A stretch of DNA of 64,000 nt from Paracerasibacillus soli (GTDB lineage Bacteria > Bacillota > Bacilli > Bacillales > Amphibacillaceae). Shown here piece after piece: positions 1 to 8,214 of this stretch. Under the pieces are notes generated by a model. The model did no database searches. It had not been told where the DNA came from and saw only the letters and a program-made list of their open reading frames with translations. The position numbers and the translations under genes are program-made. Location of the stretch: the NCBI RefSeq assembly GCF_034006335.1, contig NZ_JAWDIQ010000002.1. One strand, 5' to 3'. Every line of letters begins with the position of its first letter. Position 1 is the first letter of the stretch.

Positions 1-945
1 AACGATATCCTCTGAATTAGGTAACCAGTCTGCTTCCGCATCACCAAATGGAAATACAGAGTCTGGCGCTGTTACGCGGGAAATTGGTGCTTCTAAATAC
101 ATAAATGCTCGTTCACCTATCTCAGACATAAGTTGTCCTGTTATCCCGGCTTGACGTTGCGCTTCTTGGGTTACAACAACTCGACCTGTTTTCTTAACTG
201 ATGCAAGAACAGTTTCCATATCAATTGGTGCGATTGTTCTCAAATCAACGACTTCAACTGAAATGTCACCTTCTAACTTTTTAGCTGCCTTAAGCGCTTC
301 TGTCACCATGAGGCCGTAACCGATAACCGTTACATCAGCACCCTCACGAGCGATTGCTGCTTTATCCAATGGCACGCGATATGCTTCATTAGGTATATCT
401 TGTTTAATAGAACGATAGAGTTTCAAATGCTCTAGGAAAATAACTGGATCATTACTTTCAATTGCTGAAATCAACAACCCTTTCGCATCATACGGATTAC
501 TTGGCACAACAATTCTTAACCCAGGAATTTGCGCTAAAAGCCCTTCTAAACTATCAGAGTGCAGTTCCGGTGTATGCACTCCACCACCGTAAGGAGCACG
601 TATCGTAATAGGCATGCTTCTTGTACCAGCCATACGGTATCTCATCCGTGAAAATTGTGCGACTACTGGTGACATTGCTTCCAAAATAAATCCTAAAAAT
701 TGAATTTCTGGAACTGGTCTGAATCCCTCTGTTGCTAGACCGACAGACATTCCTAAAATTCCTGATTCAGCAAGTGGTGTGTCAAACACACGCTTATCGC
801 CGTGTTTAGCTTGTAGACCATCCGTTACACGGAACACACCACCATTTGCTCCAATGTCTTGCCCATACAGTAAAACATTTTTATCGTTTGCTAATTTATA
901 ATCCAAAGCGTCATTAATCGCTTGTACAATTGTTTTTTCACTCAT
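1..945 (-). CDS. pdhB: pyruvate dehydrogenase E1 component subunit beta (partial, runs off the left edge)
   Basis: Thiamine-diphosphate-dependent E1 beta subunit. With E1 alpha it decarboxylates pyruvate and passes the acetyl group to the E2 lipoyl domain. The minus-strand frame is open from ATG at 945 to the window edge (about 315 residues; the family is about 325, so only the last few residues are missing). Recognisable stretches are DTPLAESG and GLATEGFRPVPEIQF in the N-terminal half, RAPYGGGVHTPELHS mid-protein and VVDLRTIAPID in the C-terminal transketolase domain. The start overlaps the pdhA stop by 8 nt (ATGAGTGA), typical of translational coupling. pdhC and pdhD would be expected beyond the window. 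A 2-oxo-acid or acetoin E1 paralogue is possible, but the residues fit Bacillus PdhB best. Confidence 0.93.
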   Translation of the reverse strand, partial: MSEKTIVQAINDALDYKLANDKNVLLYGQDIGANGGVFRVTDGLQAKHGDKRVFDTPLAESGILGMSVGLATEGFRPVPEIQFLGFILEAMSPVVAQFSRMRYRMAGTRSMPITIRAPYGGGVHTPELHSDSLEGLLAQIPGLRIVVPSNPYDAKGLLISAIESNDPVIFLEHLKLYRSIKQDIPNEAYRVPLDKAAIAREGADVTVIGYGLMVTEALKAAKKLEGDISVEVVDLRTIAPIDMETVLASVKKTGRVVVTQEAQRQAGITGQLMSEIGERAFMYLEAPISRVTAPDSVFPFGDAEADWLPNSEDIV

Positions 946-2055
946 CTTTAGACATCTCCCTTTCTTCGTATTCAGCAATTTGTTCTTGAATATTTTGAGG
1001 AGAAACTTCATACATATTTCTCAAGAAATCAGATACCTTTTGTTTTTCAACTTGTGCTATCGCCGTAATTGCTTCCTTAATTTCTTGTTCACATGCTTCT
1101 ACTACTTCATTTTCTTGTTCTTCCGTCCATAAGCCTTTGTTTTCCAAATACTTTCTCATTCGAACGATCGGGTCTTTTTTCTGCCATTCGCCTACTTCTT
1201 CTTCCAAACGATAACGAGTCGGATCATCAGACATCGTGTGTGGACCAAAACGATAAGTAAGTGCTTCGATAAGGACAGGTCCTTTGCCAGCCAATGCATG
1301 TTCACGTGCTTTAGAAACAGCTGCATACATAGCTAGTGGATCCATTCCATCAACTTGAATACCCGGGATACCAACTGCAACTGCCTTTTGCGCTAATGCC
1401 TCCGCATGTGTTTGGCGTTCTACAGGAACCGAAATACCGTATCCGTTATTTTGAATAACCGCAACATAAGGAACGTTATACACCAGCAAAGTTAATTCCT
1501 TCATAAAAATCACCTTGTGAAGATGCGCCATCACCACTTAGAGATAAAACAATTGATTTTTCATTTTTTAATTTCTTACCAAAGGCAACTCCCATTGCAT
1601 GTGTAATATGTCCACCAACAATAACTTGAGGTGCGTATGCATGAAGATCTTCCGGATACTCGTTACCTTTCATATGACCCTTGTACCATAGGAATGCTTT
1701 TTCTACTGGTAAACCATGCATAATGAGTGGTGCCAAATCACGATATGTTCCTGCAAAGAAATCATCTTTACTTAAAGCATATTGTGATGCCAATTGACTT
1801 GCTTCTTGTCCACCGCCTGGCGCATAGTTACCTAAAGCACCTTGGCGATTTAGTAAAGTTACTCTTTTATCATAAGTACGACCCCATACAAGCCGTTTCA
1901 TTAATTCAATTAATTCCTCGTTACTCAATTCTGGTGCAAGCTTCTGGGTTCACAATCTCCCCATTTGGTGCTAGAACTTGAAAATAAGGGAAAGCATTCT
2001 TATATCCTTTTACAAGTTCTTCAAAGTTAAAAGGACTTTTAGTTTTTTTAGCCAT
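938..2055 (-). CDS. pdhA: pyruvate dehydrogenase E1 component subunit alpha (two frameshifts)
   Basis: E1 alpha subunit, which carries the thiamine-diphosphate site and forms a heterotetramer with PdhB. The reading is MAKKTKSPFNFEELVKGYKNAFPY, here split across frames, followed by NYAPGGGQEASQLAS, the ThDP motif GDGASSQGDFYEG and the phosphorylation-loop-like RYRLEEE region. Two indels break it. One is near 1945, where NPEA runs into a stop while PELSNEEL continues in another frame. The other is near 1512, where GINFAGV continues as YNVPYVAVIQNNGYG after an apparent 2-nt loss in GTATA(TA)AC. Start ATG 2055 has GGAAAGGGATG upstream. Both halves are fully conserved, so I suspect sequence error rather than a true pseudogene. 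It is the first gene of the pdhAB operon. Confidence 0.9.
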
Positions 2056-2212
2056 CCTATACATCCCTTTCCATTTTATATTTGTAAATCGTTTAAATAA
2101 TAATTGGTATTAGCGGCCATTATCGTGATATATGTGAACCGCTTACAACTAAACTGTAACACGCTTTTATTCACTTGGATAATTGATAATTTTTATAGGT
2201 CCATAGAAAAAA

Positions 2213-2226
2213 TTAAAACGCTTACA
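2213..2226 (-). promoter_or_regulatory. possible cre (CcpA) site upstream of pdhA
   Basis: On the minus strand the 14-mer TGTAAGCGTTTTAA matches the cre consensus TGWNANCGNTNWCA at 13 of 14 positions. It lies about 160 bp upstream of the pdhA start. A second, poorer palindromic box (TGTAAGCGGTTCACA, minus strand) lies at about 2133-2147. The match is by eye and no promoter was identified, so the role in carbon regulation of pdh is inference. Confidence 0.35.
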
Positions 2227-2330
2227 CACATGGCTTTACACCACTTTACAAATGGATGTGTGACAGGAATGTGAATGCTTTCCAGCATGAATAGGGGGTT
2301 CCTTTGTGGAGAAATTAACATTTTAAGCAT

Positions 2331-2372
2331 AAAAAAAACACAATGAGCAGATCCATTCTACTCATCGTGTTT
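2331..2372 (-). terminator. rho-independent terminator (minus strand)
   Basis: Stem AAACACGATGAG / CTCATTGTGTTT (minus-strand sense, one G-T pair) followed by eight T residues. It sits in the roughly 740-bp gene-free gap 2056-2798 between cwlJ and pdhA and probably ends the cwlJ transcript before pdhA. Otherwise the gap holds only a C/G-rich stretch near 2370-2440 and no convincing ORF. Confidence 0.75.
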
Positions 2373-2753
2373 AAAAAGGGGGCAGTCTCCATTTCCGCTC
2401 CCCTTTCAATCATGGGGCAAGTTCAAAAGGGGCTTCCCCCAAACTTATTCATCACTTATTGAACGACCGTTTCCATAAAAGAAGATATTCCTTCTTCTCA
2501 TTTATTTCCCGGTCAATAGCTGATATACCAATACCAATCTTTTTTGATGTTAGTAATAGCCGAAGAAGTGGTTACTGTTTGTCATCTGTTGATTTCTGTC
2601 TTGAATTCCTTAGGTTCATGAGGTGGAAGTAACACCTTCATACGGTTGCAGGCTTGTATAGCTAACAGTGTTAGATGCTTCTACACATGTTTCACCTAGC
2701 AAAGCTAAGGCATGAAATACGAAAATTCTCCCTTTCTTCTCCTTTTTTGGGCT

Positions 2754-2785
2754 GGGACGGCTCGATGAAACATGAGAACCGTCCC
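2754..2785. repeat. GGGACGG...CCGTCCC hairpin
   Basis: Perfect 7-bp inverted repeat GGGACGG/CCGTCCC around an 18-nt loop containing CATGAGAA, just 3' of cwlJ. There is no T tail on either strand, so it is not a classical terminator. Sequences of the form GGGACGGTTCT...TGTTTC recur between genes in Bacillaceae in my general knowledge. This copy could be such a dispersed element. Confidence 0.4.
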
Positions 2786-2798
2786 CATGTTTCGTCAT

Positions 2799-3239
2799 TT
2801 AGCCCATGTAAACACTATCGCATGTATTTGCCTGTGGTTCATAAAAGCAATGTTGTTTAAATTGACCCGCAAACGGTTGATTGTACCATGTAGGTGGGCA
2901 TGGAGCATATGGATTAAAATACCAAAGCGCGTAACTGGATGGTTGTTGTCTCCATGAATCCAACGCCCTTTTAGCTAATCTCCTCTCTACATCCCTTGCC
3001 CTATTATAAAATACATTCCCTTTTTGCACTGCCTCAAAAGAGTAATTCCCCCCTTGAATTTGAAAGATCACATCCGATATGGATCGTAAATCTTTAAAAT
3101 CAGCACAATTAGCAACTAATCGGTTTACAATGACATTCCCAACCATCAGCATACCTAGCTGACCTTCCCCCTCAGCCTCGGCACGCATCATTCTCGCCAC
3201 TAAATCTACATCACTGTCCGTATATGCTACTCTTGCCAT
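2799..3239 (-). CDS. cwlJ: cell wall hydrolase, CwlJ/SleB family
   Basis: Spore-cortex-lytic type hydrolase of the Hydrolase_2 (SleB/CwlJ) family, which degrades cortex peptidoglycan during germination. The roughly 146-residue protein begins MARVAYTDSDVDLVARMMRAEAE and contains the family signatures RAEAEGEGQLGMLMVGNVIVNR (catalytic Glu in AEAEGEG), DVIFQ, and a C-terminal ALWYFNP and W-NQPFAG segment. There is no signal peptide, as in CwlJ and unlike SleB. ATG 3239 is chosen because AGAGGTG ends 6 nt upstream; the upstream GTG at 3248 overlaps that ribosome site. It is monocistronic, with a hairpin and a terminator downstream. Whether it is the germination cwlJ or a paralogue cannot be told without gerQ nearby. 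Confidence 0.85.
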   Translation of the reverse strand: MARVAYTDSDVDLVARMMRAEAEGEGQLGMLMVGNVIVNRLVANCADFKDLRSISDVIFQIQGGNYSFEAVQKGNVFYNRARDVERRLAKRALDSWRQQPSSYALWYFNPYAPCPPTWYNQPFAGQFKQHCFYEPQANTCDSVYMG

Positions 3240-3426
3240 TTTTATCACCTCTTAATGATTATATGAAAAATAATTTTTAAGATGATAACGAAGTGGGGAA
3301 TTATGTATCGTTTTATATGAGCCATCAAAATAAGTTATCCAAAGAAATAATCATAAAACTTTATTCTCTATATAAATAAATTCGAAGTACCTATTTAATC
3401 GGCGATGATAAAGAAAATCCTAGGAT

Positions 3427-3463
3427 AAAAAAACAGACAGAGTTATCACATATCTGTCTGTTT
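3427..3463 (-). terminator. terminator of the MBL-fold gene
   Basis: Minus-strand stem AAACAGACAG / CTGTCTGTTT with a run of seven T, beginning 6 nt after the stop of the MBL-fold gene. The preceding gap 3240-3426 holds no gene. Confidence 0.85.
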
Positions 3464-3469
3464 CTAATA

Positions 3470-4231
3470 TTAAAATGAATAAGATTCTCCGTCATCTGGT
3501 ACTGACACATTTGACGAGATTCCTTTTTTGTTAATAAATCTTTTTAATTCTTCTCTAGATAGTCCCCAATGGTTTACTGCTTCCATATGAACAGCAATAA
3601 TTTTTGCATCCGGGGCAGCTTTGTAGACTTTATATACATCATCTTCATTCATAACGAGTGAACCACCTTCATTGAAATGGTTATCTCCGGCATTGACAAC
3701 AATTACTTCCGGATTATGAGTATCAATTACTTCTTGGACGGCATCATACCATACAGTATCACCCGCTACATATAATGTTTTCTCACTATCATGTTTGAAG
3801 ACAACCCCACACACTAAACCAGCAAGCTTTAGAATTTCTCCTCTCCCATGCTCACCTTTTGTTTTCACTAATTGAATACCTTCAAAAACCGTATCCTCTT
3901 GTAAAATCTCTACATTTTGGAAACCGGCATTGCGAATTTCTGTGGCATCTGCTTCATTTTGAGAGAATAACTTGATATTCTTTGGTAATACTTCTTTTGC
4001 AACTTCATCCCAATGATCATAATGAAGATGCGTTACAATGACTGCATCAATATCTTTCATAATATTATCAATGGAAGTTGGCAAATCAACTAACGGATTA
4101 TATTGATCGTCTCTTGGTGCATTTGGGAAAGGTGGATAAGTACCTTTTTCCGCAAGCATTGGATCAATTAAAAACTTTTTACCTGCATATTTTACAACGA
4201 TTGTTGCATTACGAATTTGATCTATATTCAT
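3470..4231 (-). CDS. MBL-fold metal-dependent hydrolase
   Basis: Metallo-beta-lactamase-fold hydrolase of the UlaG-like/YtkL-like small type (253 residues). The metal-binding motif THLHYDHWD is at residues 67-75, a further Asp at VAGDTVWYDA (about 168-177), and a late His in IAVHMEAVNHWG (about 225-236). An N-terminal beta strand (NATIVVKYAGKKFLIDPML) is typical of this subgroup. The substrate cannot be deduced. The gene stands alone, with its own terminator, divergent from the Lrp-type regulator at 4359, which may control it. The start codon ATG 4231 follows AAAAAGGAGTT. Confidence 0.8.
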   Translation of the reverse strand: MNIDQIRNATIVVKYAGKKFLIDPMLAEKGTYPPFPNAPRDDQYNPLVDLPTSIDNIMKDIDAVIVTHLHYDHWDEVAKEVLPKNIKLFSQNEADATEIRNAGFQNVEILQEDTVFEGIQLVKTKGEHGRGEILKLAGLVCGVVFKHDSEKTLYVAGDTVWYDAVQEVIDTHNPEVIVVNAGDNHFNEGGSLVMNEDDVYKVYKAAPDAKIIAVHMEAVNHWGLSREELKRFINKKGISSNVSVPDDGESYSF

Positions 4232-4358
4232 ATATAATGAACTCCTTTTTTGTATTTTTCTTTGAACAATGTATAGTTTATACTAAGGACTGTTGTAATT
4301 ACATGGCTTAAATAAGGTATTTGAGTACTTTTGCTTTATAAATGAAGGAGTTAGACAA

Positions 4359-4768
4359 ATGTTAGATCAAACTGATATGCAAATTTTAGATGAGTTCGCC
4401 AAGAATGGGCGAATTACAATGAAAGAACTAGGAGAAAAAGTTCATTTATCAGGGCCAGCCACTTCAGCTAGAGTGGAAAACTAGAGGAAAGTGGAATTAT
4501 TGAAGGTTATACCATTCATATTAACCGAGTTAAATTAGGTTGTACGATACTTGCCTTTATTACGATTATTACAGAAAGCATTTCTCATCAACCCTATCTG
4601 TCATTCATAAAAACACAAGGGAAATACCTCATAAATAACTATAAAATTAGTGGAGATGGTTGTTACATTCTCGAATGCAAATTCCCCTCTACTGATTTGA
4701 TGAATCTATTTTTGGAGGAGTTAAATAAATACGCTAACTATAAATTATCGATTGTAATTGATAAATAG
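4359..4768 (+). CDS. Lrp/AsnC family transcriptional regulator (frameshifted)
   Basis: Small Lrp/AsnC-type regulator with N-terminal winged helix (MLDQTDMQILDEFAKNG, ITMKELGEKVHLSG) and C-terminal RAM ligand-binding domain (GCTILAFITI, KISGDGCYILECKFP). The expected EKLEESGIIEGY segment is broken near 4481, where GTGGAAAACTAG lacks one A of GAAAAA and creates a stop. Start ATG 4359 follows GAAGGAG at 4344. It is divergent from the MBL hydrolase, its likely target by position. Ligand unknown. The single A loss in a homopolymer suggests a sequence error. Confidence 0.8.
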
Positions 4769-4901
4769 CATTGCTTTAAAAACCCATTTAACGGAATAAG
4801 TAGGAGATTTAAATGGTGACGTTAAAATAAAAAAATAAGAAGAATTAGATTTACATTCATATAGAAAAGTTAAAGTATATTTTATGATAAAGGAGCAGCA
4901 T

Positions 4902-5461
4902 ATGGAAAATAATATTTTTAATCAAGTAGCAAAGAGATATGATTCAGAGAAACAAATTGAATTAGCCAAAATTATTGTTGATGAAGTAAGAGCCGCATTA
5001 CAAAATAGCAAATCAAAGACTTTAATCGACTATGGGAGTGGTACTGGTCTAGTTGGATTAGACGTAGCAAGCCAAGTTAGTTCTGTTTTATTAGTCGATT
5101 CGTCAAAAGAAATGCTGGACATTGCCAAAGAAAAGATTTCCCGAAAAGGTATTGCTAATTCAAAAGTGCTTCTTTCAGACTTTACTGAAGCCCCTCCGAG
5201 CTTAAAGCAGACATAGTACTGATGTCCTTAGTGCTTCTTCATATTCCAGATACTAAAAAGATTTTGCAAGTATTATTCCGTATTTTAAATGATGGTGGCA
5301 AGTTAATTATTGTTGATTTTGATAAAAACGATCAGGTAAGTCATTCAAAAGTTCTTAATGGTTTTACACACGAAAGTCTTAAAAAAACATTATCCGAAGC
5401 TGGGTTCAAATCCACAAAAATAAAAACATTTTATCGTGGGAAGCAAATTTTTATGAATTAG
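4902..5461 (+). CDS. class I SAM-dependent methyltransferase (frameshifted)
   Basis: Class I Rossmann-fold methyltransferase of about 185 residues. Motif I is TLIDYGSGTGLVG and motif II is VLLVDSSKEML; after the break come VLMSLVLLHIPDTKKIL, the post-II strand, and GGKLIIVDFD, motif III. A one-base indel near 5205 makes SLKQT-stop in one frame while ELKADIVLMS continues in the other. ATG 4902 is chosen because AAAGGAG lies 6 nt upstream; an ATG at 4884 precedes that site. Substrate unknown. It resembles the generic Methyltransf_11/25 family. Neighbours do not suggest a pathway. Confidence 0.8.
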
Positions 5462-5636
5462 TATGCTTCCATGTTTATAGCTAGCAGCATGAAATCAGTT
5501 CTTTAACAATCCTTTGCTTATAAATATAATATTCATTTATCACGCTACCTTAGCAATAAAAGTGAAAATAAGCTTAATGAATAACGATATTTATCGAACG
5601 AGCTATTTCTAATTAAATGACCTTAGGAGGCTAATT

Positions 5637-6014
5637 ATGCAATATGAGGCTACAACCCCAAAAGAGTATTTCGCATTACTAGATGATGATTGGAGAAAAG
5701 AAAAGCTGCTAATTGTCAGGGGATTTATTATGGAATATGCACCTGAACTTGAAGAAGGCATCCAATACAAAATGCTTTGCTATAGAAGTGGTTCCACTAA
5801 TGTATTTAGTTTGAATGCACAAAAGTCTTATGTAAGTCTTTACGTAGGTGATATTGAAAAGATTAAAAATGCCCAGGAATTACTTACTGGATTCAATTAC
5901 GGCAAAGGATGTATACGTATTAAAAAATCAGTTGATTTACATCATAGCAAACTTGAGGATTTTATAAAAAATGCTATTGATACTTGGAAATCCGGTGGGG
6001 ACATATCTTGTTAG
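5637..6014 (+). CDS. DUF1801 domain-containing protein
   Basis: 125-residue DUF1801 (YdhG-like, SufE-independent iron-chaperone/frataxin-like fold) protein. Family features visible are TPKEYFALLDDDWRKEK at the N-terminus, GIQYKMLCYRSG with the aromatic-rich core, and the C-terminal GKGCIRIKKSVDLHHSKLEDFIKNAI. It is preceded by a strong TTAGGAGG site 6 nt before ATG. Some members have been linked to iron handling, but function here is not established. It is monocistronic and followed by a strong hairpin at 6075. Confidence 0.8.
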   Translation: MQYEATTPKEYFALLDDDWRKEKLLIVRGFIMEYAPELEEGIQYKMLCYRSGSTNVFSLNAQKSYVSLYVGDIEKIKNAQELLTGFNYGKGCIRIKKSVDLHHSKLEDFIKNAIDTWKSGGDISC

Positions 6015-6074
6015 AAGTCATGATAGTGCTTATTCAATCTTACTTTAACTTACCGAAATACCAAATAAGCTGAC

Positions 6075-6112
6075 AAAAGCTATGTGACTCAATTATGTAT
6101 CACATAGCTTTT
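6075..6112. terminator. hairpin, probable bidirectional terminator
   Basis: Perfect 13-bp stem AAAAGCTATGTGA / TCACATAGCTTTT between the convergent DUF1801 gene and ParB-like gene. Only four T follow on each strand, so it is a likely but not canonical terminator. No gene is seen in the rest of 6015-6285. Confidence 0.6.
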
Positions 6113-6285
6113 GCAAGAACATTCAATACTAAGAAAACTAGAATTCAATAGCTATAGATGTCACAGCTTGAGTAATCAATGGGACACCCACAGCAAATAA
6201 ACAATATGGAGAGGATCTTAAATTTGGTTTTATAGGAATTGCCCCATTTAATAATAGTCTAAGTTTCAGGACCATCAACAGAAAT

Positions 6286-7203
6286 TTAGTTCGAAGCATT
6301 CTCCCAGTCTGAATCCGGGTTATGTAATGTTTGAATTTCCTTTAGTAGATTTCCAATACTTTTGTGTTGGATAGGAGTTAAATTATCAACAAAATATTTA
6401 TTGCCTAGCGTAAATTCGATAGCCTTCAATTTCTCAATCAAATCATAGTAAACATAAGTATGGCTTTCTTCATCATATCCCGCTGTTAGCCTATATTGAT
6501 AAACAATATTATTTATTCTATTTCGTTCCGATTTCCTCTCATAAGTAACTTCAGTTAAGCAAGATTTCTCTTGTTTCTTAGGTATACGAGCAAATGCGTC
6601 CATTTTTGTAACACGCTTTAATTCCTTCACATCTGCGCCATTGATTTCCTTTTTTAAATACTTTTCTTTAAAAAACTCCTTCTTCTCCTTCGTAATTTTT
6701 AATTCATGAAGATCTGTCATAACATGATGACCTACGTTTGCCTTTTTCTGATCCTCTTTCCATTTCGGATCAACATCTAGCCCTCGAATATATTTTTTAA
6801 TCGTTGGCACGGTCACATTGCATTCACTAGCAATTCGCTTCACTGTATAACCTTTATCTAGTAAGTATTCGATCATATCCTCTACATCAGAAGGTGTGCG
6901 CTTTTTTGTATGGAATTCTTCACGTAACCGCTTAATAATTCTCTCTTCCGTTGAAGAATGTTCCTCAATTTGGCAGAGTGCCTCTTGTATCCCCAGATGC
7001 TGCAACGCACGAAAACGCCGATGACCATCTACTAAAATATATTTATCATCACACTTTTGTTCTACCATAAGCGCGTTAGTTAAACCATTTCGTTTTATAT
7101 CCAATTCCAAACCAAGGTCCTCATCATTACTGCGAAATTCATCTTCCAACTCAATTTGGGATAATTTAACTATCTTCAGCCTATACACAGATGAATCACC
7201 CAT
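6286..7203 (-). CDS. ParB/RepB/Spo0J-type nuclease-fold protein with HTH
   Basis: 305-residue protein with an N-terminal ParB/Srx (ParBc) domain: VKLSQIE at the start, RNGLTNALMVEQ, and the diagnostic DGHRRFRALQHLG at residues 59-71. An HTH region of the KorB/ParB type follows (DVEDMIEYLLDKGYTVKRIASECNVTVPTIKKYI, about 105-138). The C-terminal third is not recognisable. No parA is adjacent and the setting is chromosomal, so a regulator or Noc-like role is as likely as partition. It is transcribed divergently from tagD with about 300 bp between, of which 7204-7424 shows nothing else. Start ATG 7203 has a weak AGGAATGGG site. Confidence 0.75.
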   Translation of the reverse strand: MGDSSVYRLKIVKLSQIELEDEFRSNDEDLGLELDIKRNGLTNALMVEQKCDDKYILVDGHRRFRALQHLGIQEALCQIEEHSSTEERIIKRLREEFHTKKRTPSDVEDMIEYLLDKGYTVKRIASECNVTVPTIKKYIRGLDVDPKWKEDQKKANVGHHVMTDLHELKITKEKKEFFKEKYLKKEINGADVKELKRVTKMDAFARIPKKQEKSCLTEVTYERKSERNRINNIVYQYRLTAGYDEESHTYVYYDLIEKLKAIEFTLGNKYFVDNLTPIQHKSIGNLLKEIQTLHNPDSDWENASN

Positions 7204-7424
7204 TCCTTTTAGTAAATGGATATTCAGGTGTGTGATTGTCCTATTACAGGAGATAAGTTTATATTTTAATTAGCCCTAATTATTAACGGCAGTCACTTTT
7301 ATCATTTCTGCTATCTTTTGTACCGGTATCTGACAAACAACAACTTACCAAGAAATGCCACCCTACTTTTTTAGACCATAATACTCATTTTAAACCTATT
7401 GTTAATGGCAAACTAAAAAATACG

Positions 7425-7453
7425 TTTAAATTCTATTTTATTCGTAGTATACT
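7425..7453 (+). promoter_or_regulatory. candidate sigma-A promoter of tagD
   Basis: TTTAAA, 17-bp spacer, TATACT, about 50 bp before the tagD ATG. The -35 box matches TTGACA at 4 of 6. Read by eye only. Confidence 0.45.
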
Positions 7454-7504
7454 ATAGTCATGGCAATTAGAAAAGACACTTTTAATAGAATAGCTGGGGA
7501 AACA

Positions 7505-7909
7505 ATGAATAAAATAATAACATATGGTACGTTTGACTTGCTACACACAGGCCATATAAACTTATTACGTCGTGCAAGAGAACTTGGAGATTATTTAATC
7601 GTTGCGATTTCTACAGATGAATTCAATGCAATCAAGGAGAAAAAAGCTTACTATACTTTTGAACAGCGTAAATTAATATTAGAAGCTATACGTTATGTCG
7701 ATGAAGTAATCCCTGAACATAACTGGGACCAAAAGATCACAGATGTACAAAAACACGATGTCGATACTTTTGTTATTGGTGATGATTGGAAAGGGAAATT
7801 TGACTTTCTTAATGATTACTGCAATGTAGTCTACTTACCTAGAACTATTGGAATTTCAACTACTAAAATCAAGAAAGATTTAAATATGGTAGGAGGAGAA
7901 CGGTTATAA
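7505..7909 (+). CDS. tagD: glycerol-3-phosphate cytidylyltransferase
   Basis: Makes CDP-glycerol from CTP and sn-glycerol 3-phosphate, the activated unit for poly(glycerol phosphate) wall teichoic acid, in the cytoplasm. The 134-residue product (family about 130) begins MNKIITYGTFDLLHTGH. The nucleotidyltransferase HxGH motif (HTGH) is at about residues 14-17, and the second signature RTIGISTT is near the C-terminus. ATG 7505 is chosen because homologues start MKKVITYGTFD; the upstream in-frame ATG at 7460 would add 15 unconserved residues. The product feeds TagB/TagF-type enzymes such as the gene at 16101. Its own promoter and terminator make it monocistronic. Confidence 0.92.
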   Translation: MNKIITYGTFDLLHTGHINLLRRARELGDYLIVAISTDEFNAIKEKKAYYTFEQRKLILEAIRYVDEVIPEHNWDQKITDVQKHDVDTFVIGDDWKGKFDFLNDYCNVVYLPRTIGISTTKIKKDLNMVGGERL

Positions 7910-7928
7910 TGAACCGCTCTCTTTTTTT
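7896..7928 (+). terminator. tagD terminator overlapping the stop codon
   Basis: Stem GAGAACGGTT / AACCGCTCTC (one mismatch) with loop ATAATG and a run of seven T. The stem starts inside the last codons of tagD. Confidence 0.9.
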
Positions 7929-8016
7929 ATACATACTCAAGCTATTGGTAAACCCGCAAAAAGAAAAACTTTTAAAGGATTGAATATGTTAAAACCAATT
8001 AATGTTATTCCCGTAT

Positions 8017-8181
8017 CTACACTATCTTTTCTATCCGAGACATTAGATCACTTTTCAGCTTATCTAGTGATTGCTTGCTCGCTTCCATAGACAACTCTTT
8101 TACCCCAAAGTAAAACTTAATTTTCGGCTCTGTACCTGAGGGGCGCAAACAAACTACATAGCGCCCTTCATTCATTAGATT
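8017..8181 (-). pseudogene. C-terminal remnant of phosphoglucomutase/phosphomannomutase
   Basis: On the minus strand an uninterrupted frame encodes about 54 residues ending at TAG 8017. It contains the hallmark phosphate-binding loop RPSGTEPKIKFYF of alpha-phosphohexomutases and a family-like tail with QSLDKLKSDLM. Nothing upstream (8182-8214 and tagH) encodes the remaining 500 or so residues, and no ribosome site precedes the fragment. It is a 3' scar of a pgcA-type gene, left by recombination or deletion beside the glycan cluster. A functional pgcA must be elsewhere. Confidence 0.8.
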
Positions 8182-8214
8182 TTAATATATAATGATATTA
8201 TATTCACCTCCAAC

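Noticed and set aside
2616..2798. 60-codon minus-strand ORF 3' of cwlJ
   Set aside because: It spans the GGGACGG hairpin, has no ribosome site and shows no recognisable sequence.
6286..7203. Plasmid partition locus
   Set aside because: Only a ParB-like gene is present. There is no ParA, replication gene or parS-like repeat, and the surroundings are chromosomal.
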